The notes: generated by a model from the sequence alone, not told the origin. 64,000 nucleotides of DNA from Rhexocercosporidium sp. MPI-PUGE-AT-0058 (GCA_020746875.1 JAGTJL010000014.1:496001-560000); one strand, 5' to 3'; positions 45,661 through 58,067 are shown, counted from the first letter of the stretch. A program made the numbers and translations.

Positions 45661-47931
45661 ATGGCTCCAGCGACCGCCTCAAAGCCTCTCCAGCAGGCCC
45701 AAAACCGACCTCGCACTAGAATGGTCGTGCCTGTGATCCCATTGGCATATGTTCAGAAGCGTCAAAAGCAAGAGGCCGCCCGCGCCAAGGCAAAGCACGA
45801 AGCTGCTACTCCTCCGCCAGTGGTTGAAGCTCTGCGCTCTCCTACACCACCGCCGCCTGCGATTGAAGTCATTACTCCACCTATCGCCAATGGCTCTTCT
45901 GATGGCCAGATCTCGGAGAAGGCAGAGGAGACTACGGAGCCAGCGTCGCCTTCGGTGCCAGATACCCCTTCCGTGGTTGCTGTAGAGGAGGAAGCTGGTG
46001 TTCAGGAGCCAGAGGTTTCTGTTCAAGAGGAAGCACATGGTAAGCAGACAGCGTATACTATGGTGTTCCAGTCAAGGTCACAGCTGACTCGACATGCAGA
46101 AGAGACGCAGGAAACCCCGAAGTCGGCTCCATCTGATGGACAATCATCCACATCTCGATCGACTTATCAGATGCCTCCTGCCTTCATCCCCGCCCAAAGC
46201 CAAACGAACGGCAACACGCCCTCTCCCAATAATGTGTACAATGGTCAGCACTCGGTGCACCACCCACATCCCAGCGTCGGAAATGTTATGTTTGGAGGAT
46301 TCCCGGAATCTGAAAGGTCATCCCCCGCACCTCCTTCGTTCACGAATAATCCTCCGCGGTACGACTACGCACAAAACCAAGCTTCCAGTGGATATGTTCC
46401 CCCCAACTCGCAGCCCCCGCCAAACGGCTACAATCCAACCAGCACTTACCAGATGGCCCCTCAATTCCCCCCTGGATTCTACCCACGTCCAGAGCATTAT
46501 GATAATCCTGCCAGACGGCAAATGGTCTCGTTTGGTCCCCCTGAAGGATACTCTCCCAGCGCCACTCCTATCACTGCTGATCCGCGTATGAACTTTGATC
46601 CCTCAACACCACACAGCTTCCACGGTTCTCAATCTTCGGTCGCCAATGATCCAGATGCTCCAGCATTCTACAGCCAGTACCCTACTGCGGTCATCTCCAA
46701 CGGAAGTAATGGTCACATTGATCAGGTTCGTCTCTACCAAGCTCCACCAAAGGCTGCCGGAACCCATGCTGTTGGCCAAGCCCCAGGAATCTTCGTGCCC
46801 CCAGGACTGCAGTCCATGGATACCTTCGATGGCCTTCTATACTATCTACAACAACAATTTGCCGACCCAACCTTCGCGGACTACACCCTTGAACTTCGTT
46901 ACTCCGATGATCGAGCCGAACCCGTCCGCATCCCTGGTCACAACCTGTTGTTTGCCAGAAGCCTGACATTGAAGAATCTCATGACTGCCCAAGCACGTGA
47001 GAGCAATGATGGTCAGACAGGACGAACTCTCCTGCTCGAGTCGAGTGATCGTTTCTTATGCTCAGACGGTTTCTGGATGGCTGCTCATAGACTATATGGA
47101 GCTCCACTGATGGAGGTTGGTATGCACGCAGGCGCGAGCATGGCCGCGAATGCAGAGTCTGCCGGCCCGCCATCTGCACGCTTTGATCTTGCACTTGGTT
47201 ATGCAGCAGCTGGCAAGTTGCTAGATATTCCACCAGTCATCACTCGTGGCATGGAGGTCGCAAGCCAGTTACTCAATTGGAATACTATTGAGAAAGCTTT
47301 CGACTTTGCGCTAGATGGCGGCCTTGATGCTCAGTGGTTCGCTGGACCTCCTGGACTTCGGGCCGCTTCTCAACACAAAGTACCCACTTATAGCCCAATG
47401 TCTAACATCCTCATCCATCACTCTCTACAGTTCATCATCTCAAATTTCCCTGCGGGATTTGTTCTTGATCCTACTGTTGGAGAGCCAACTCACAACCGTC
47501 GCCTTCCCACTATCCCTCAAGCCGGTCATAACCCCCGTCTTAGCGCTATCAAGTTTGGAGATCATCCTTCTGAGGAAAACTCTCGAACCGTCGCCGAAAA
47601 TCCTGCCACGGCTACCCTCTCCAAGCTTTTGCTCAATCTGCCATGGGATCTTCTGAAGTATATTCTAGATTCCCCACGTCTGGGTAATGTTCAAGGCTGG
47701 GCAACGACCGTCTTACGTCAGAGCACCATGAATGCCGTTATTGAGGAACGTGAGAAGCGCCGTATCAAAGCCCTCGAAACCCCGCACGTCTCCAACGAGG
47801 AACGCAAAGCAAATGGCAAGGATTGGGAAGTCGTAGGTTGGATGGAGAAGGTCGACAAGGTACCTGGCAAGGACTCTGTTCCCACCATCACCCGAAGTTG
47901 GGTCGACTTCACCCTCCTCGCTCTCGATTAG
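45661..47931 (+). CDS. BTB/POZ-like protein with long disordered N terminus
   Basis: One frame runs from ATG 45661 (ACCATGG context) to 47931, 756 residues. A GTAAGC ... CTGAC ... GCAG segment at 46040-46099 is exactly 60 nt, stop-free and phase-preserving; if spliced, the protein is 736 residues. The N-terminal half is Pro/Gln/Ser/Asn-rich and disordered, with an alpha-helical basic start (YVQKRQKQEAARAKAKHE). The second half begins MDTFDGLLYYLQQQFADPTF and continues DYTLELRYSDD ... VRIPGHNLLFARS, the pattern of a BTB/POZ fold (buried His and 'ArS' motif), followed by an alpha-helical region. Function is not known to me; BTB proteins act as adaptors, for example for cullin ligases or transcription factors. 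Conserved in filamentous ascomycetes by general appearance only. Confidence 0.87.
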   Translation: MAPATASKPLQQAQNRPRTRMVVPVIPLAYVQKRQKQEAARAKAKHEAATPPPVVEALRSPTPPPPAIEVITPPIANGSSDGQISEKAEETTEPASPSVPDTPSVVAVEEEAGVQEPEVSVQEEAHGKQTAYTMVFQSRSQLTRHAEETQETPKSAPSDGQSSTSRSTYQMPPAFIPAQSQTNGNTPSPNNVYNGQHSVHHPHPSVGNVMFGGFPESERSSPAPPSFTNNPPRYDYAQNQASSGYVPPNSQPPPNGYNPTSTYQMAPQFPPGFYPRPEHYDNPARRQMVSFGPPEGYSPSATPITADPRMNFDPSTPHSFHGSQSSVANDPDAPAFYSQYPTAVISNGSNGHIDQVRLYQAPPKAAGTHAVGQAPGIFVPPGLQSMDTFDGLLYYLQQQFADPTFADYTLELRYSDDRAEPVRIPGHNLLFARSLTLKNLMTAQARESNDGQTGRTLLLESSDRFLCSDGFWMAAHRLYGAPLMEVGMHAGASMAANAESAGPPSARFDLALGYAAAGKLLDIPPVITRGMEVASQLLNWNTIEKAFDFALDGGLDAQWFAGPPGLRAASQHKVPTYSPMSNILIHHSLQFIISNFPAGFVLDPTVGEPTHNRRLPTIPQAGHNPRLSAIKFGDHPSEENSRTVAENPATATLSKLLLNLPWDLLKYILDSPRLGNVQGWATTVLRQSTMNAVIEEREKRRIKALETPHVSNEERKANGKDWEVVGWMEKVDKVPGKDSVPTITRSWVDFTLLALD
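46040..46099 (+). other. Putative 3n, stop-free intron in the BTB-like gene
   Basis: GTAAGC donor, GCTGAC branch 12-15 nt before the 3' end and ATGCAG acceptor. The length is divisible by three and the frame stays open through it, so both spliced and retained forms encode full-length proteins (736 or 756 residues). The encoded peptide (Lys-Gln-Thr-Ala then VFQSRSQLTRH) breaks an otherwise acidic Glu/Pro-rich stretch, which favours it being an intron. Confidence 0.6.
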
Positions 47932-49340
47932 GGGAAGCTTCTGCGCATTTCACGGCCGAATGAATATTAACGACCCGGGCGAGGAACGCTTTTTCTATTA
48001 TTTGATCATGGGCGCGTTGGCGTTGCATAGGGATCGATTGGTCGATTAGTTGATCAAAAAGAAATTAATGCATTTTTTCGAACGAATCACCAAAAGTCTG
48101 GCGAGAATTTTTCTTGCCTTCGCGAATACAAATGGGGCTAGCGGGCGGTCAGCAGCATGAGGCAGCTTTGTGTTAGGGGTTGATTGATCAAACTCCTTGA
48201 TTCTCCCGTACCTTGTCTGCGTCTTTTTTCTGGCTTTACTACGGGACGCTGGTCTGTGTTGCAATGCGGTGCGTTGCCTGCGATTGGAATGCTGGGCTTG
48301 CTTAGTCTACTTGCGGACGGTGGATGAAGGAAGTAGTGAAAGTGAGAGGTGCGTGGGAATGCAGTGAGCATCCAAAGGGATACCGATGAGATCTAGCATT
48401 GATGACTGTGCTGACGTGCTACTTGGGGGAAGAGAAGTGATGCATGGGTGGATGGACGGATAGATGGGTGCTTGATATGACACAGCTATCTCATCCTAGT
48501 ACTGCGCACAGGTCATATAGCTAGCTAGCTGGAGCGGAGTGGGGTGGAGTGGTAGCATTGAATACATGCGAGCCTTTCTATGAACCAACAAACGGATGAA
48601 CCGAGCCTGATCGTTGTGCTGTGATGTGCTTTAAAATTGTGTTTCTTCAATGTGAGGATGTTCCACATAGTTTCCTATTCTCATGAGGCCTGAACAAGGA
48701 AGAAAAGAAATAAGTGGCTGATTCTGGCGTGAATCCGAGATGCTTTCTAACTCGAAACTACTGTAAACTCTTCAACACTTCAACACTTCTGAGCCGAAGG
48801 AAGATGCTGATTAGCTATCAACAATTTACAAAATCGGTTCAAAAGGCAACGAGTCGCGAGAATCTCGGTTCAGAAAGTTTCATTGGTTTTTGGATGTCCT
48901 CACTTTGCTTGAATCGAAACGGTCTTTGCTTTTTTGGCGTTTCTTCCCCATACTGGAAAGCAAGCCTGCTTTTTTACCTTCCTATATCAAGGTCAGGATA
49001 GATATAACCTGGACGCGAGCGACGCCTTGATCTTTTACTTGGTCTTGCGTACGGGTAGTGAGCTAGGTATTGAGCGTTAAGGCATAAGAGCGTCGAAGAA
49101 GGGTTACTGGATGAGAATGGGTTCATCTGTTTTGCACAAAGCGGTTTTATCTCTGTCATCCTGCATGAAATTGAAATGATGAAATTATGAGATTTCAGAT
49201 TGCCGGATGGCTATGAATACGAGCATACGATAAAAGGAGGTGATGATAAAAGAGAATAAAAATTAGGGCGAACATTGCACAGCACATTGTTATGGTTAAT
49301 AGATGGACGGGGCTTTATGTGTGTATTTGCATATTCCTTA
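47932..49340. other. Spacer after the BTB-like gene
   Basis: About 1.4 kb of 3' flank and non-coding sequence. Local motifs include TAGCTAGCTAGC at about 48522 and GGAGTGG repeats right after it. No gene was supported. Confidence 0.45.
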
Positions 49341-49525
49341 CGGAGACGCAAGTTAATTGAAGTAATTAACCCCGATAATTAAATCAATACATTTGACCAC
49401 TAAGTTAATTAAATAATTACCACTTTAATTAACCGCAGAGGTATAAATTATAAGATTTTCAATTTCAAGGTTAACAGGTTAATTAAATCAATGAATTAGC
49501 TTTTAAAACGCTAATAAATTATATT
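49341..49525. other. AT-rich patch with TTAATTAA palindromes
   Basis: A clearly AT-rich block inside average-composition DNA. It holds three perfect TTAATTAA palindromes (49405-49412, 49425-49432, 49479-49486) and several partial ones (GTTAATTGA, GTAATTAACC). It could be an old AT-biased repeat, a replication-origin-like DNA-unwinding patch or a bidirectional 3'-end region; none can be shown here. Confidence 0.6.
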
Positions 49526-49551
49526 CATGCATTAACGCCCTGGCACTTTTT

Positions 49552-49684
49552 ACCTTCGAGCACTCTTACTTTCGAGCACCTCCTTACCTTCGAGAGAGCA
49601 CATAAAGTAGGAATAGTGGCATATTCGGGCTGGAAGTAAGTATTCAGGTGGAAGTAGGTATTCCGGTGAAAGTAGGTATTCGAA
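49552..49684. repeat. Two short tandem-repeat arrays
   Basis: Three diverged copies of a TTACCTTCGAGCACC-type unit occupy about 49552-49600. Then an 18-bp unit (TGGAAGTAGGTATTCCGG consensus) is repeated at 49631-49648, 49649-49666 and 49667-49684, with a weaker fourth copy after about 49695. Both arrays are non-coding. Confidence 0.7.
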
Positions 49685-50143
49685 TGAAACTCAAAAGTAG
49701 GTAGGTATTAAAGTGGAGTATTTAAAATTAAATAGATTTTGATGTGCTCAGAGCTTGATGAGAAGTGATTTTTGCTATGAAGAATAGAGTGGCAAATTGG
49801 GCCGTGGAAGTATAATTGATGAAGTATTTGCTCAGTTGGGGCTGTGGTACTTGTGGTGGGAGGAGAAAAACATTTTAAGCGAGCCTGCCCAGCTTTTCTT
49901 CAGTAGAGAGCTATCACACTCACGGTTCGATAGGGGAAAGAGTAACGTAGTCTCACTGCCCAATACAAAGAAATGCACATCGATTATTTTTCAAAGCAAG
50001 GGGATTTGAAGTATGCAAATATCAGAGATTCATTGCAAATCAAGTCATTCACAGATACATTCTCAGCCCACCCTTCCATATCTTCACCCTCATCTTTCCA
50101 ACCACAACGTACCCTCCTCCTCTTCCTTCATCTTCTCAACAAC
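49685..50143. other. 3' flank of the MFS transporter gene
   Basis: Non-coding; the part close to 50143 (CT-rich, TCATCTTCTCAACAACC) is probably the transporter 3' UTR. Confidence 0.5.
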
Positions 50144-52131
50144 CTAAACCTTCGAAACGCCCACATTCTCTGAGTGCACTATGGCCTGCTTAGTAGGATC
50201 CATATCCTCCTGATGAATCTGCTTCTCGACCGCGACAACAGCCTGTTCCGCCAACGCCTTATCCTCAAACAAGAACGCCAGCTCCTCGAGCGTACGCCCA
50301 CTCGTCTCAGGGTACATGAAGTAGATGAAGAGGAACTCGAACGCGATCCATCCGCAGTAGATGGCGAGGTATTTCCAATCGATCGCTTTCAAGGCGACGG
50401 GGTTTACATTGTTGGAGAAGAAGCCACCGATCTTGCCGAAGATTTGCTCGATTCCTATGCCGCGCGTGCGGACGGAGTAAGGGAAGAGTTCGACGAGGTA
50501 AGCTGGGGGGGTTTGTTAGTTTGAGTTCTTGTCCTGGTGTCTCATTTCAAATATGAATTTTAGTTTAAGGGAAGAAGAGAATACATACTGTAAGTCAAAG
50601 CATTGTTTCCAATACTATAACATGGCGCATACGCAAAGTAGAAGAACAGCGCCGCGATCCCGGCAGCCTTGTTCTTGTATCCGGCGTCCTTGGCCTTCCT
50701 CAGCTGCTCGAACGAGATCGTCATCGACGTAAACACAATACACATACTTGCCGCACTCAGCATGAACATGTGTCTTCTCTTGAATCTCGCCACTGCAAAG
50801 GCAGCAATAGTAGCAACGAGTAAACTCCAGCATGCGTTTGCGAGGTTAATCCGCGTCTTGGCGTAGGTGGACGTGTATCCCATCATGGTGTACAGGAGAT
50901 TTTGGTAATACGACAACAGTGAATTTCCGGACATTTGCGTGAAGAGTCCCAAGAAGGCCGAGATGAGTACACGGCGACGCATACCGGATGTGCGGACCAT
51001 GTCTAGCCAGGATTGCTTGCTGTTCCCGATTTCGATCTGGATCGTTTCTTTGATCTGGGCGATTTCGGCTTTCACGAGCACGGAGGAGGCGTCGCCTTCG
51101 GCGTGGTATTTGATAAGGATGTCGTGGGCTTCGTCGTAGCGGTCGCGGCTGATGAGCCATCTGGGGGATTCGGGGAGGAGGCTGTGGAAAGATTAGTCAA
51201 AAAGACAAGTGAAACGTGCGATTTTATTGAGGATCCGATTCTCATTGAAATCGCGTAGACTGGAAACTTACAAAACAAAACCAATCTGCAAGAACGAAGG
51301 ACACATCTGCAACAAGGAAGGGAGACGCCAACTCCAGTTACTCGGGATATCAGTTGTACCGAGCGCGATAGCAGCAGCCGTGATCTGGCCGATAAAGTAC
51401 GAGGCGTTGAACAACGAAGTCAGAGTTGCTCTGTCCTTAGGATGTCCCAATTCTCCGATCAAGGAGGATCCTGAGATGATGGCGAACACGATACCGAATC
51501 CCAGTGTCATGCGGGCGAAAATGTACATTCCAACTGTATGTTGTCAGCTTGACTCTTGCGATTTCGCAGTATTTGTCTGTTTAGATCTTGCGAATGGGGA
51601 GGGGGGCGAACGAACGGTTCTGTGAAAATCCTTGAATAATGGCTCCAATGACCATGATAACGGATCCGAACATGATAGCCCATCTACGACCGAATCGTTG
51701 ATTGAACCATGGTGCGATGGGAACACCGATGATAGACCCAAGCTGATAGCAGGAAGAGACGAAACCGAGAAGACCAGCAGAGAGAATAGGCTTTTGCTTG
51801 TCGTCCTTTGCTCCATCACTGAAGTCTGTGCTGGCCGTCAGTGAAAGTACGATTATTTCAAGGGAAGCGAAGCAGTATGTAAAGCAGGGGAAGGTTGATG
51901 CATACATTTATTCCAAGGCCCAGAGAACTGCAATGTCCCGATGAGAGTAGAGTCGAAACCAGAAGTCATCTCAACACCCATACAGCAGAGAAACAAGTAG
52001 ATGTACATGATTCTCAAATTCGGCTTCTTGTACCATTTCACGCGATCTTCATTGGCGATCTGTGTGACGACGGGATCCGAGAAACCCAATGCCGCCTCCG
52101 ACACCTTGGAACCCTCGACCAAGTTGACCAT
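50144..52131 (-). CDS. MFS sugar transporter (hexose/lactose-permease type)
   Basis: Five exons on the minus strand: 51906-52131, 51616-51825, 51272-51533, 50589-51181 and 50144-50502, giving 549 residues. Introns are 80, 82, 90 and 86 nt and all keep phase; the second uses an atypical GTTCGT donor but restores the conserved SQNLGMYIFARM. About twelve membrane helices are expected. Sugar-porter signatures are visible: GFDSTLIGTLQ in helix 1, RFGRRW after helix 2, PESPRWL after helix 6, QMSGNSLLSYY in helix 7, LFPYSVRTRG after helix 10 and PETSGRTLEEL after helix 12. The MSGN-SYY context resembles fungal lactose-permease and related disaccharide or hexose carriers more than the Q-x-x-GIN hexose set. 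It should be a proton symporter in the plasma membrane. No adjacent sugar-metabolising gene gives a substrate hint. Confidence 0.93.
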
Positions 52132-55100
52132 TTTGACAATTTGGTTGCTTCAGTGTTATGCTGATGAAGTGTCTGCGTCAGGGTTGATGCGTGGAAATCG
52201 GAACGGAGTAACACAAATCAAAGTGTCACTGTTGATGGCCTTTCCCGAGTTTGTAACGTATACCTTATCTCGCCCAAATGAGAGAGCTCGAGGATAAAGA
52301 AGAAAGAGAGAAAGAAGAGCAAGCTGCAGGAACAAACAGCAGGGCATCAGTGGACATATGTATGTTGGACCCCTCCCCCTCCCTCCTTGCTCGCTCCTAC
52401 TCTCGAAATACCCATGACTCCAACTTCGCAACGCCATCCAAGCCAAACCCAAAAACCCCAATCCAATCCAAGCCCATCCCAAAAGCCGTTACCAGAGCCC
52501 GAGCCATGCACCCAGCCATCCAGCTACGATTCCATACACTTTCTAGATTTTATTACGGCGATCATCAATCCATGACAGATTAGCCGGAGCTCTGCTTGCA
52601 AACAGGCTAAATAGCCATGTCAGTCAGTCTAACCAGTATTTCAAACTTACTTTTACCCCGACCACGGTCTGGGGTACAATCCACCACTACTAGCAACTAC
52701 TCCATGTCCTCCCCAATCCAATCCAATCCCACGCCTCCACACACCCTAGATCAGAAATGCGGAGAAAAATACTTCCGCCAAGATCGCCTCCTCATTGCAC
52801 AAGCAAGCCCCCCTTTCTGTTACACTTGCAACTGGCTCGCCTAACTCCCCAAACAACGCAAACCCGCCAAGACGGATGATTGACCGACTCGTCCGCCTAA
52901 AGGCCCGATCAGGGTGCTGGCGCGGGCCGTATTGGGTATTCCGGGTTGCATCGTGAAGCTGTCAAAGGACTTCTTGGGGATGTCGTTCAAGAGTTTGGGC
53001 GTTTCTTTTCGGTGCTTCGTCTGTCACAAGGCGGCTCGGCTTCTCGGCATGTGGTGGTACACGACAGTAGCTGCTTTTGTTGATGTTGAGGGCTCGAGGG
53101 GATGTTGCTTGGCTTGGCTTGGCGAGTTGGATTGATGGTGATTGGATTGGAAGTGTGCTTTTGCCGTTTGAAGCTCTGTGTGAGAGTCTGCGGAGATGCC
53201 GTTTTGCGAATTGGATGTTGCCTTGCTGATGAGGTGAGGTGAGACAGAAAGCGGCAAAGACACTGCTTGTGGCAAGCCGAGATCAGATCGTTGCATCGTG
53301 TTGGGTCGGACGAAAGGACAGAAGGATTGTAATCATTCCAGAAACAGAAAATGAATCCTTCGAGAAGCTCTCTCGCTTACTGTTCTGGAAAACGAGATCT
53401 TGTTCTACCGGTGTAGCGCAGGTACCGTCGTCAGCATTGGCACTTGTGGTTCTACCCAAATATTGGGATTTCGATCATCCTCCACGCCGACGGCGGACGG
53501 AGATTCCTTGAGTGGGGCATTTCTTTGTCGTCCTGTTCTTGATGTTCCATTGTCTTACATTGCATCGTCTTTGGTGGGTGGGATTGCTTGAGTAAACTAT
53601 CTGCTAATACTGAAATGCGATTTGCCGTCCCGTTTCGTTTCTCTTGGTAAACCTCGAGTCCCAAGATTTTCGGTTGGTTCTGACATCCTTCTTTTTGCAT
53701 GGATGGTATTGGCCCGGCGTCTGTTGGTATTGGTAACAGGATGGGAGCCTGTAGCCACGAGGCCAAAGTCAAGGTCAAGGTTAAGGTCGGGGTCCGAGCT
53801 AGACTGACAGGCAGCTGATCGATCTCCTCTGCATTGCATTGTAAACGAAACGCCACCTACTAATCGCCGTCGAGGGGTGTGTAGAAGTGTACCAAGTCCG
53901 CTCCGTTTATACCCACTCTCATACTCCATTGGAAATTCTCACGGGAAGCAGAGAGCTGTCGTCAGTAGTACGCTTCCCCGTTGCATGGCACGTCTGGAAG
54001 GCATCGTAGATATTGCATGTGATAAAAAGAAGAAAAGCATATAATGTTCATTAGAGAGGATGGTGATCCAAGATACGGAGACTTCATAGAATATGAGTAG
54101 AAAGGTAGGATACACCATACTAATACTTCCATTCTTCTGTAGATTCGCTCTACTCTGTTGATATCTTGATTAGAAAGCATCTCACCAAGAGGTGATTTCA
54201 AAGCAGACATCGAGCATCGAAACTCCCCTACTAAGACCTGTCTCGCTTACTGCACTTGCACTGTATGGACTGTTCTGGTCTGCCTTTCCGAGATGCCTAA
54301 GCCAGGGGTACGCTGCGCTGGGGAGTTGGGGCTTCAAAATATAAGCTTGTGGTGGTACTCTTTAATTACTCCCAATCCAAAAGTCCCAACCAAATCAGCT
54401 GATTTACTTTCGGCGGATCTCAGAATCAAATAGATTTTTACTTTTGACTTGACCCTGTACTAGCATCACGAACTTGTTAAGTCAAGGATGTGATAACACT
54501 CATCAATGGCTCGGCTCGGAGAAAGGGCATTTCTTCATTGTCTTTTGTAACTCTTCTCTAAGTTCTTGTTGTAATAGCAGAGAAATCCTACCTAGACCAG
54601 TGAGATGGGAATAGCTCTTTTAGAAGAAGAGAGGAAGGAATATTCTTACTTGAGAATGATACCTGAGAATGACATCTAAGTAAGCCAGTCCCATATGCAA
54701 GTAAGAAAACCATTGCACATCAGAACAAGCAAGCCAGTAATCTGTCAACTCAACACCAATATATAAAAAAGCCAAAAGACAGAGTAGAGTGTAGCCTAAA
54801 GACCGGCGAAATCTTCATGTCCACACAAGAAACCACAACCCCACTTCTGAATACCACGAAAATGAAAAGATCACACAGACAGCATGATCACCATCAGCAT
54901 CAGCATAAGCCTTGGCCTTCCAGAACCAGCTCACTCTCTTGATCGATTTTTTCTTTCTCACCACCCAAGACTTCAGCAAGCTAAAAGGAGGCAAAATCCT
55001 CTCACCATCATATTCACCCACTGGACTAGATGAGTATCAAGTATTAATTAACACTGTAACTAACCCTAATCCTACACCAGGAGTGTAAAAAGAAGAAGAA

Positions 55101-55539
55101 GAAAGAACAAGGATAAAGGATATACCAAGAACTGAAAGATCCTTCACACCTACCTACAGTAGCGTACTCCTCGATGAAACATAAATCTTGTTCAATTTTT
55201 CAAGTTGATTGTCTTCTCGGCTAGCTATAGGTACGTACTATAGTCTGAATGGAGCCAGGAACACAAGCTATCGGTGAAGCCGCAACCGAAGAACAAACGC
55301 CAGTTTTTTTCCTTCACCAGTTTCCCATCCCATCCTATCCTGTCCCAAGCCAGACGAACTAAAGGATGAAATGAAAAGAACGGAAAGGAAGGATAGAAGT
55401 GTATTCATAACATTCATCTCTGATTCTGTCTCGGCCGTAAAAGAAACCCGTTTTTTCGCTTTTTGATATTCCACCTACCCCTCGAACCAAGTGCGTCCTC
55501 AATCCACGCGTGCGTAAAGAAGTCCCCACAAAAGCCCCC
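52132..55539. other. Gene-free spacer of about 3.4 kb
   Basis: Promoter of the MFS transporter gene, then sequence without a supported gene. A GGTCAAGGTTAAGG-type hexamer run lies at about 53760-53790. A small frame at 54815-55021 (minus) has codon use that looks mildly coding but no start context, partner exons or known family. The right end is the 3' flank of the coiled-coil gene. Confidence 0.45.
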
Positions 55540-57051
55540 TCATAAACCAGCACTCCTAGCACTCTCTCCGACTTGAACTTCACTCTCCCCACCCTCACCC
55601 CCGTCATCTTCCTTCGCCCTCTCCCTCCCTCTAACACCACCGGCACCCACAGCCACACCCGTACCGCCACTACCACCACCATCCCTCAAACTCGCCGTGG
55701 TACTAACACTCTCACTCCTAAACCTCGCCCTCTCGTCAGCAGCATCACTCTCCCTCCTCCTCCTCAACGTCCCCTCCAACTCCCTAATACGCCTCTTCAA
55801 CAGCTCATTCTCCCTCTTCACCGCCTCAAGTTCATGGCGGTGATACGCAGCCTCCTCGTACCGTCCTGTAGTCTGCACACTCGTTATACTATCCGCCCTC
55901 AACATCTCCGTCCCTCCGCCTCCGCCTCCTCCGCCGGAAGTACTTCCCGTTGTCATTGCTAGACTGCTCGAACTCACATCCCGATGCGGAATTGGGCGTT
56001 GTGTGTAGAAGGAGGGGAAGTTCTCGCCCGCTAATGCTTGGTACGAGCCTGGATTCGAGAGAGCTGGGAGCGGGGACGATGTACCACTCCTACCTGGCAC
56101 TCGGCCAGTAGAAGAGTTCTGGCGACTGAGAGAAATGGATTGGGGGCCTGCGGTGGTTCCAGTATGTGCAGTTGATGTTGACGGTCCTCCGCGTGTTCGG
56201 TCTGCGGTCGTAGAAGGAATGGAGGAGAGTGATGCGAGGGCTGAAGCGCTGCGTGACGATGTTGCAGAGGAGGAGCGGTGGTGGCGTCGTTGAGAGGGGG
56301 CCGGGTGCGAAGGTCCTGAGAGGAGGTGGTTTGCATTGTGGTCGTATGTGTCTGGGAGACCGGCGGATGTGGAGGAGGTATTGGAGACGACTGAGGCGTT
56401 TTGGGCGGCTCGAAGCATGGAGAGTTCGCGGGTTAGGCGGTTGACCTATGCTTGTTAGTATATGTCTGCTTATTGTATCGAAACAGGATATATCAAAATA
56501 CAAGCTCAGAGTCCCAAACCCTAAGATCCAATACAAAACACGCAACTTCCCACCGAAAGACGGTATAGCAAATGCCGTTGAGAACGAAAAAGAATAGAGA
56601 TATCACTCACAACAGCCTCCTGCTCCTTCTCCAACTGCAAATGTAAATCCGCAGCCGTCAAAGGCCTAGGATGTCTCAACGGCCCAGGTCCGGTTCCAAC
56701 ACCTGTATTGTCACCTACCAAACCACCCGTATTCGCCATTCCTGGAGAAGTCGTCATCGTCTGGCCCTGATTGACGGCGCTTTGGTTCGAGGGGAGGATG
56801 TTGATTGATGCAGAGGCGGAGGGGGTAGGTTGTGATTGAGGTGAGGCGTATTGTTGGGTTTGGGAGGTTGACGTGGATGTTGACTGGGGAGTGGAAGTCG
56901 AGGCTGGGGGAGCAGGTGGACCCATCTGTAGCTGCTGCGACTGCGACGGCCGTCGACTAGATGAAGCTGAAGCCGCGAGACTATGACTGGGACGAGGAGA
57001 GGAAGCTAGAGGGCGCGGCGACGGAGGCACAGAGTTGAGATCTGGTGCCAT
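55540..57051 (-). CDS. Ser-rich protein with C-terminal coiled coil, unknown function
   Basis: Two exons on the minus strand, 56611-57051 and 55540-56445, giving 448 residues. The 165-nt intron is GTGAGT ... ATACTAAC ... CATAG and joins QLEKEQEAV to VNRLTREL in phase, restoring a heptad-like helix (about residues 132-162). The rest of the N-terminal half is Ser/Thr/Pro/Gln-rich and disordered. A second coiled coil (about 340-375, RHELEAVKRENELLKRRIRELEG) precedes an Arg/Gly/Glu-rich tail. A run of eight glycines is encoded at about 55914-55940. I recognise no enzymatic domain; by layout it could be a scaffold or a transcription or cytoskeleton cofactor, without evidence for either. Confidence 0.85.
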
Positions 57052-58067
57052 ATCTTGTGTTGTTAGATGTTACGCCTTGGTCTGTTTCGGGTGTTGCTAT
57101 TCGTAGATATCGTACTTTCTTTCCCTTTCGCTCTTTATTACGATCCTCTTCGTGTCGTCGCCTCCCTATCCCTTGTCTCTCCAGTTGCTTTCTTGGTCGA
57201 ATCAATAATCCTCGTGATCGTAATCTAGGATCCAGATATCGAAGTGAACCTTGTAGAAGCGAGCGGTGGCTGGAACTCGTATAGGTGGAATGTAAGATTA
57301 CCACTTCCCACCTTGTGGCAAGTTGTCAAGTTAGGTCAGGAGAGTAAGTTGGAGTTAAAGTTGAAACAAACTCAATAATGAAATCTAGATGAACCAAGGC
57401 AAAGTAGTAACCTCTCGTAAGCCCTCAGCCTCCTCCCTTGCTCCCTTCCTTCCCCTCACATCCCCATCCCATCGCATGAAACTCTAATCTCCTCGTGAAA
57501 TAGGAACAACCAATCATAATCCCTCCTATCTCAGCCTAGCTTTCAGCCTCGTCCTTCCAGCCTCGCACCGCTTAAATCAGCGGTAAGCCGCTTCGGGTAA
57601 TTGTTTTGATGGGGATGGGGGGCGAGTATGGAGGGGAGGGTATGACGTCGAGCGTTTTGATGTGACGGAGGGGAAGGGATGTGGTGGGGTTAAAAGAAGC
57701 TGCTTGATCTTGAACATCTAGAGTTTCTCAACACACAATCGACGAATTGAGATATCATCAGAAAGAAGTAAGTGCTCATCCATTTCAATCTCGACAATGA
57801 GGAAGCGAGTCTTCCAGCTCGGTTGACTCTCGCCATCTCTGAAGCTTGATAGAGCTTGGAATGGTTGTTGAGTTTGGCTGAGGAATTTGCCTCTCCATCA
57901 CTTCAATCTTCAATCCCCATCCTCTTTCCTCTCAATTATCCACCATCAGTTACGGTCAATCTCAATTCAATTACATCCAACTAATCAACCCCATCTTCTC
58001 AGACTCAACTACCAAAACCCAAAAAATACCCGCAAAACGAAACAACCCCCAAACACAACAAAAAAAA
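57052..58067. other. Divergent promoter (coiled-coil gene / small-protein gene)
   Basis: About 1 kb between divergent start codons. The right part (57880-58065) is C/A/CT-rich and most likely the transcribed leader of the 73-residue gene; it ends in an A-rich ACAACAAAAAAAAATG context. No gene within it was supported. Confidence 0.5.

Noticed and set aside
54815..55021. Possible small gene on the minus strand (MGEYDGERILPPF start)
   Set aside because: No convincing upstream or downstream exons and no recognised family; too weak to annotate.
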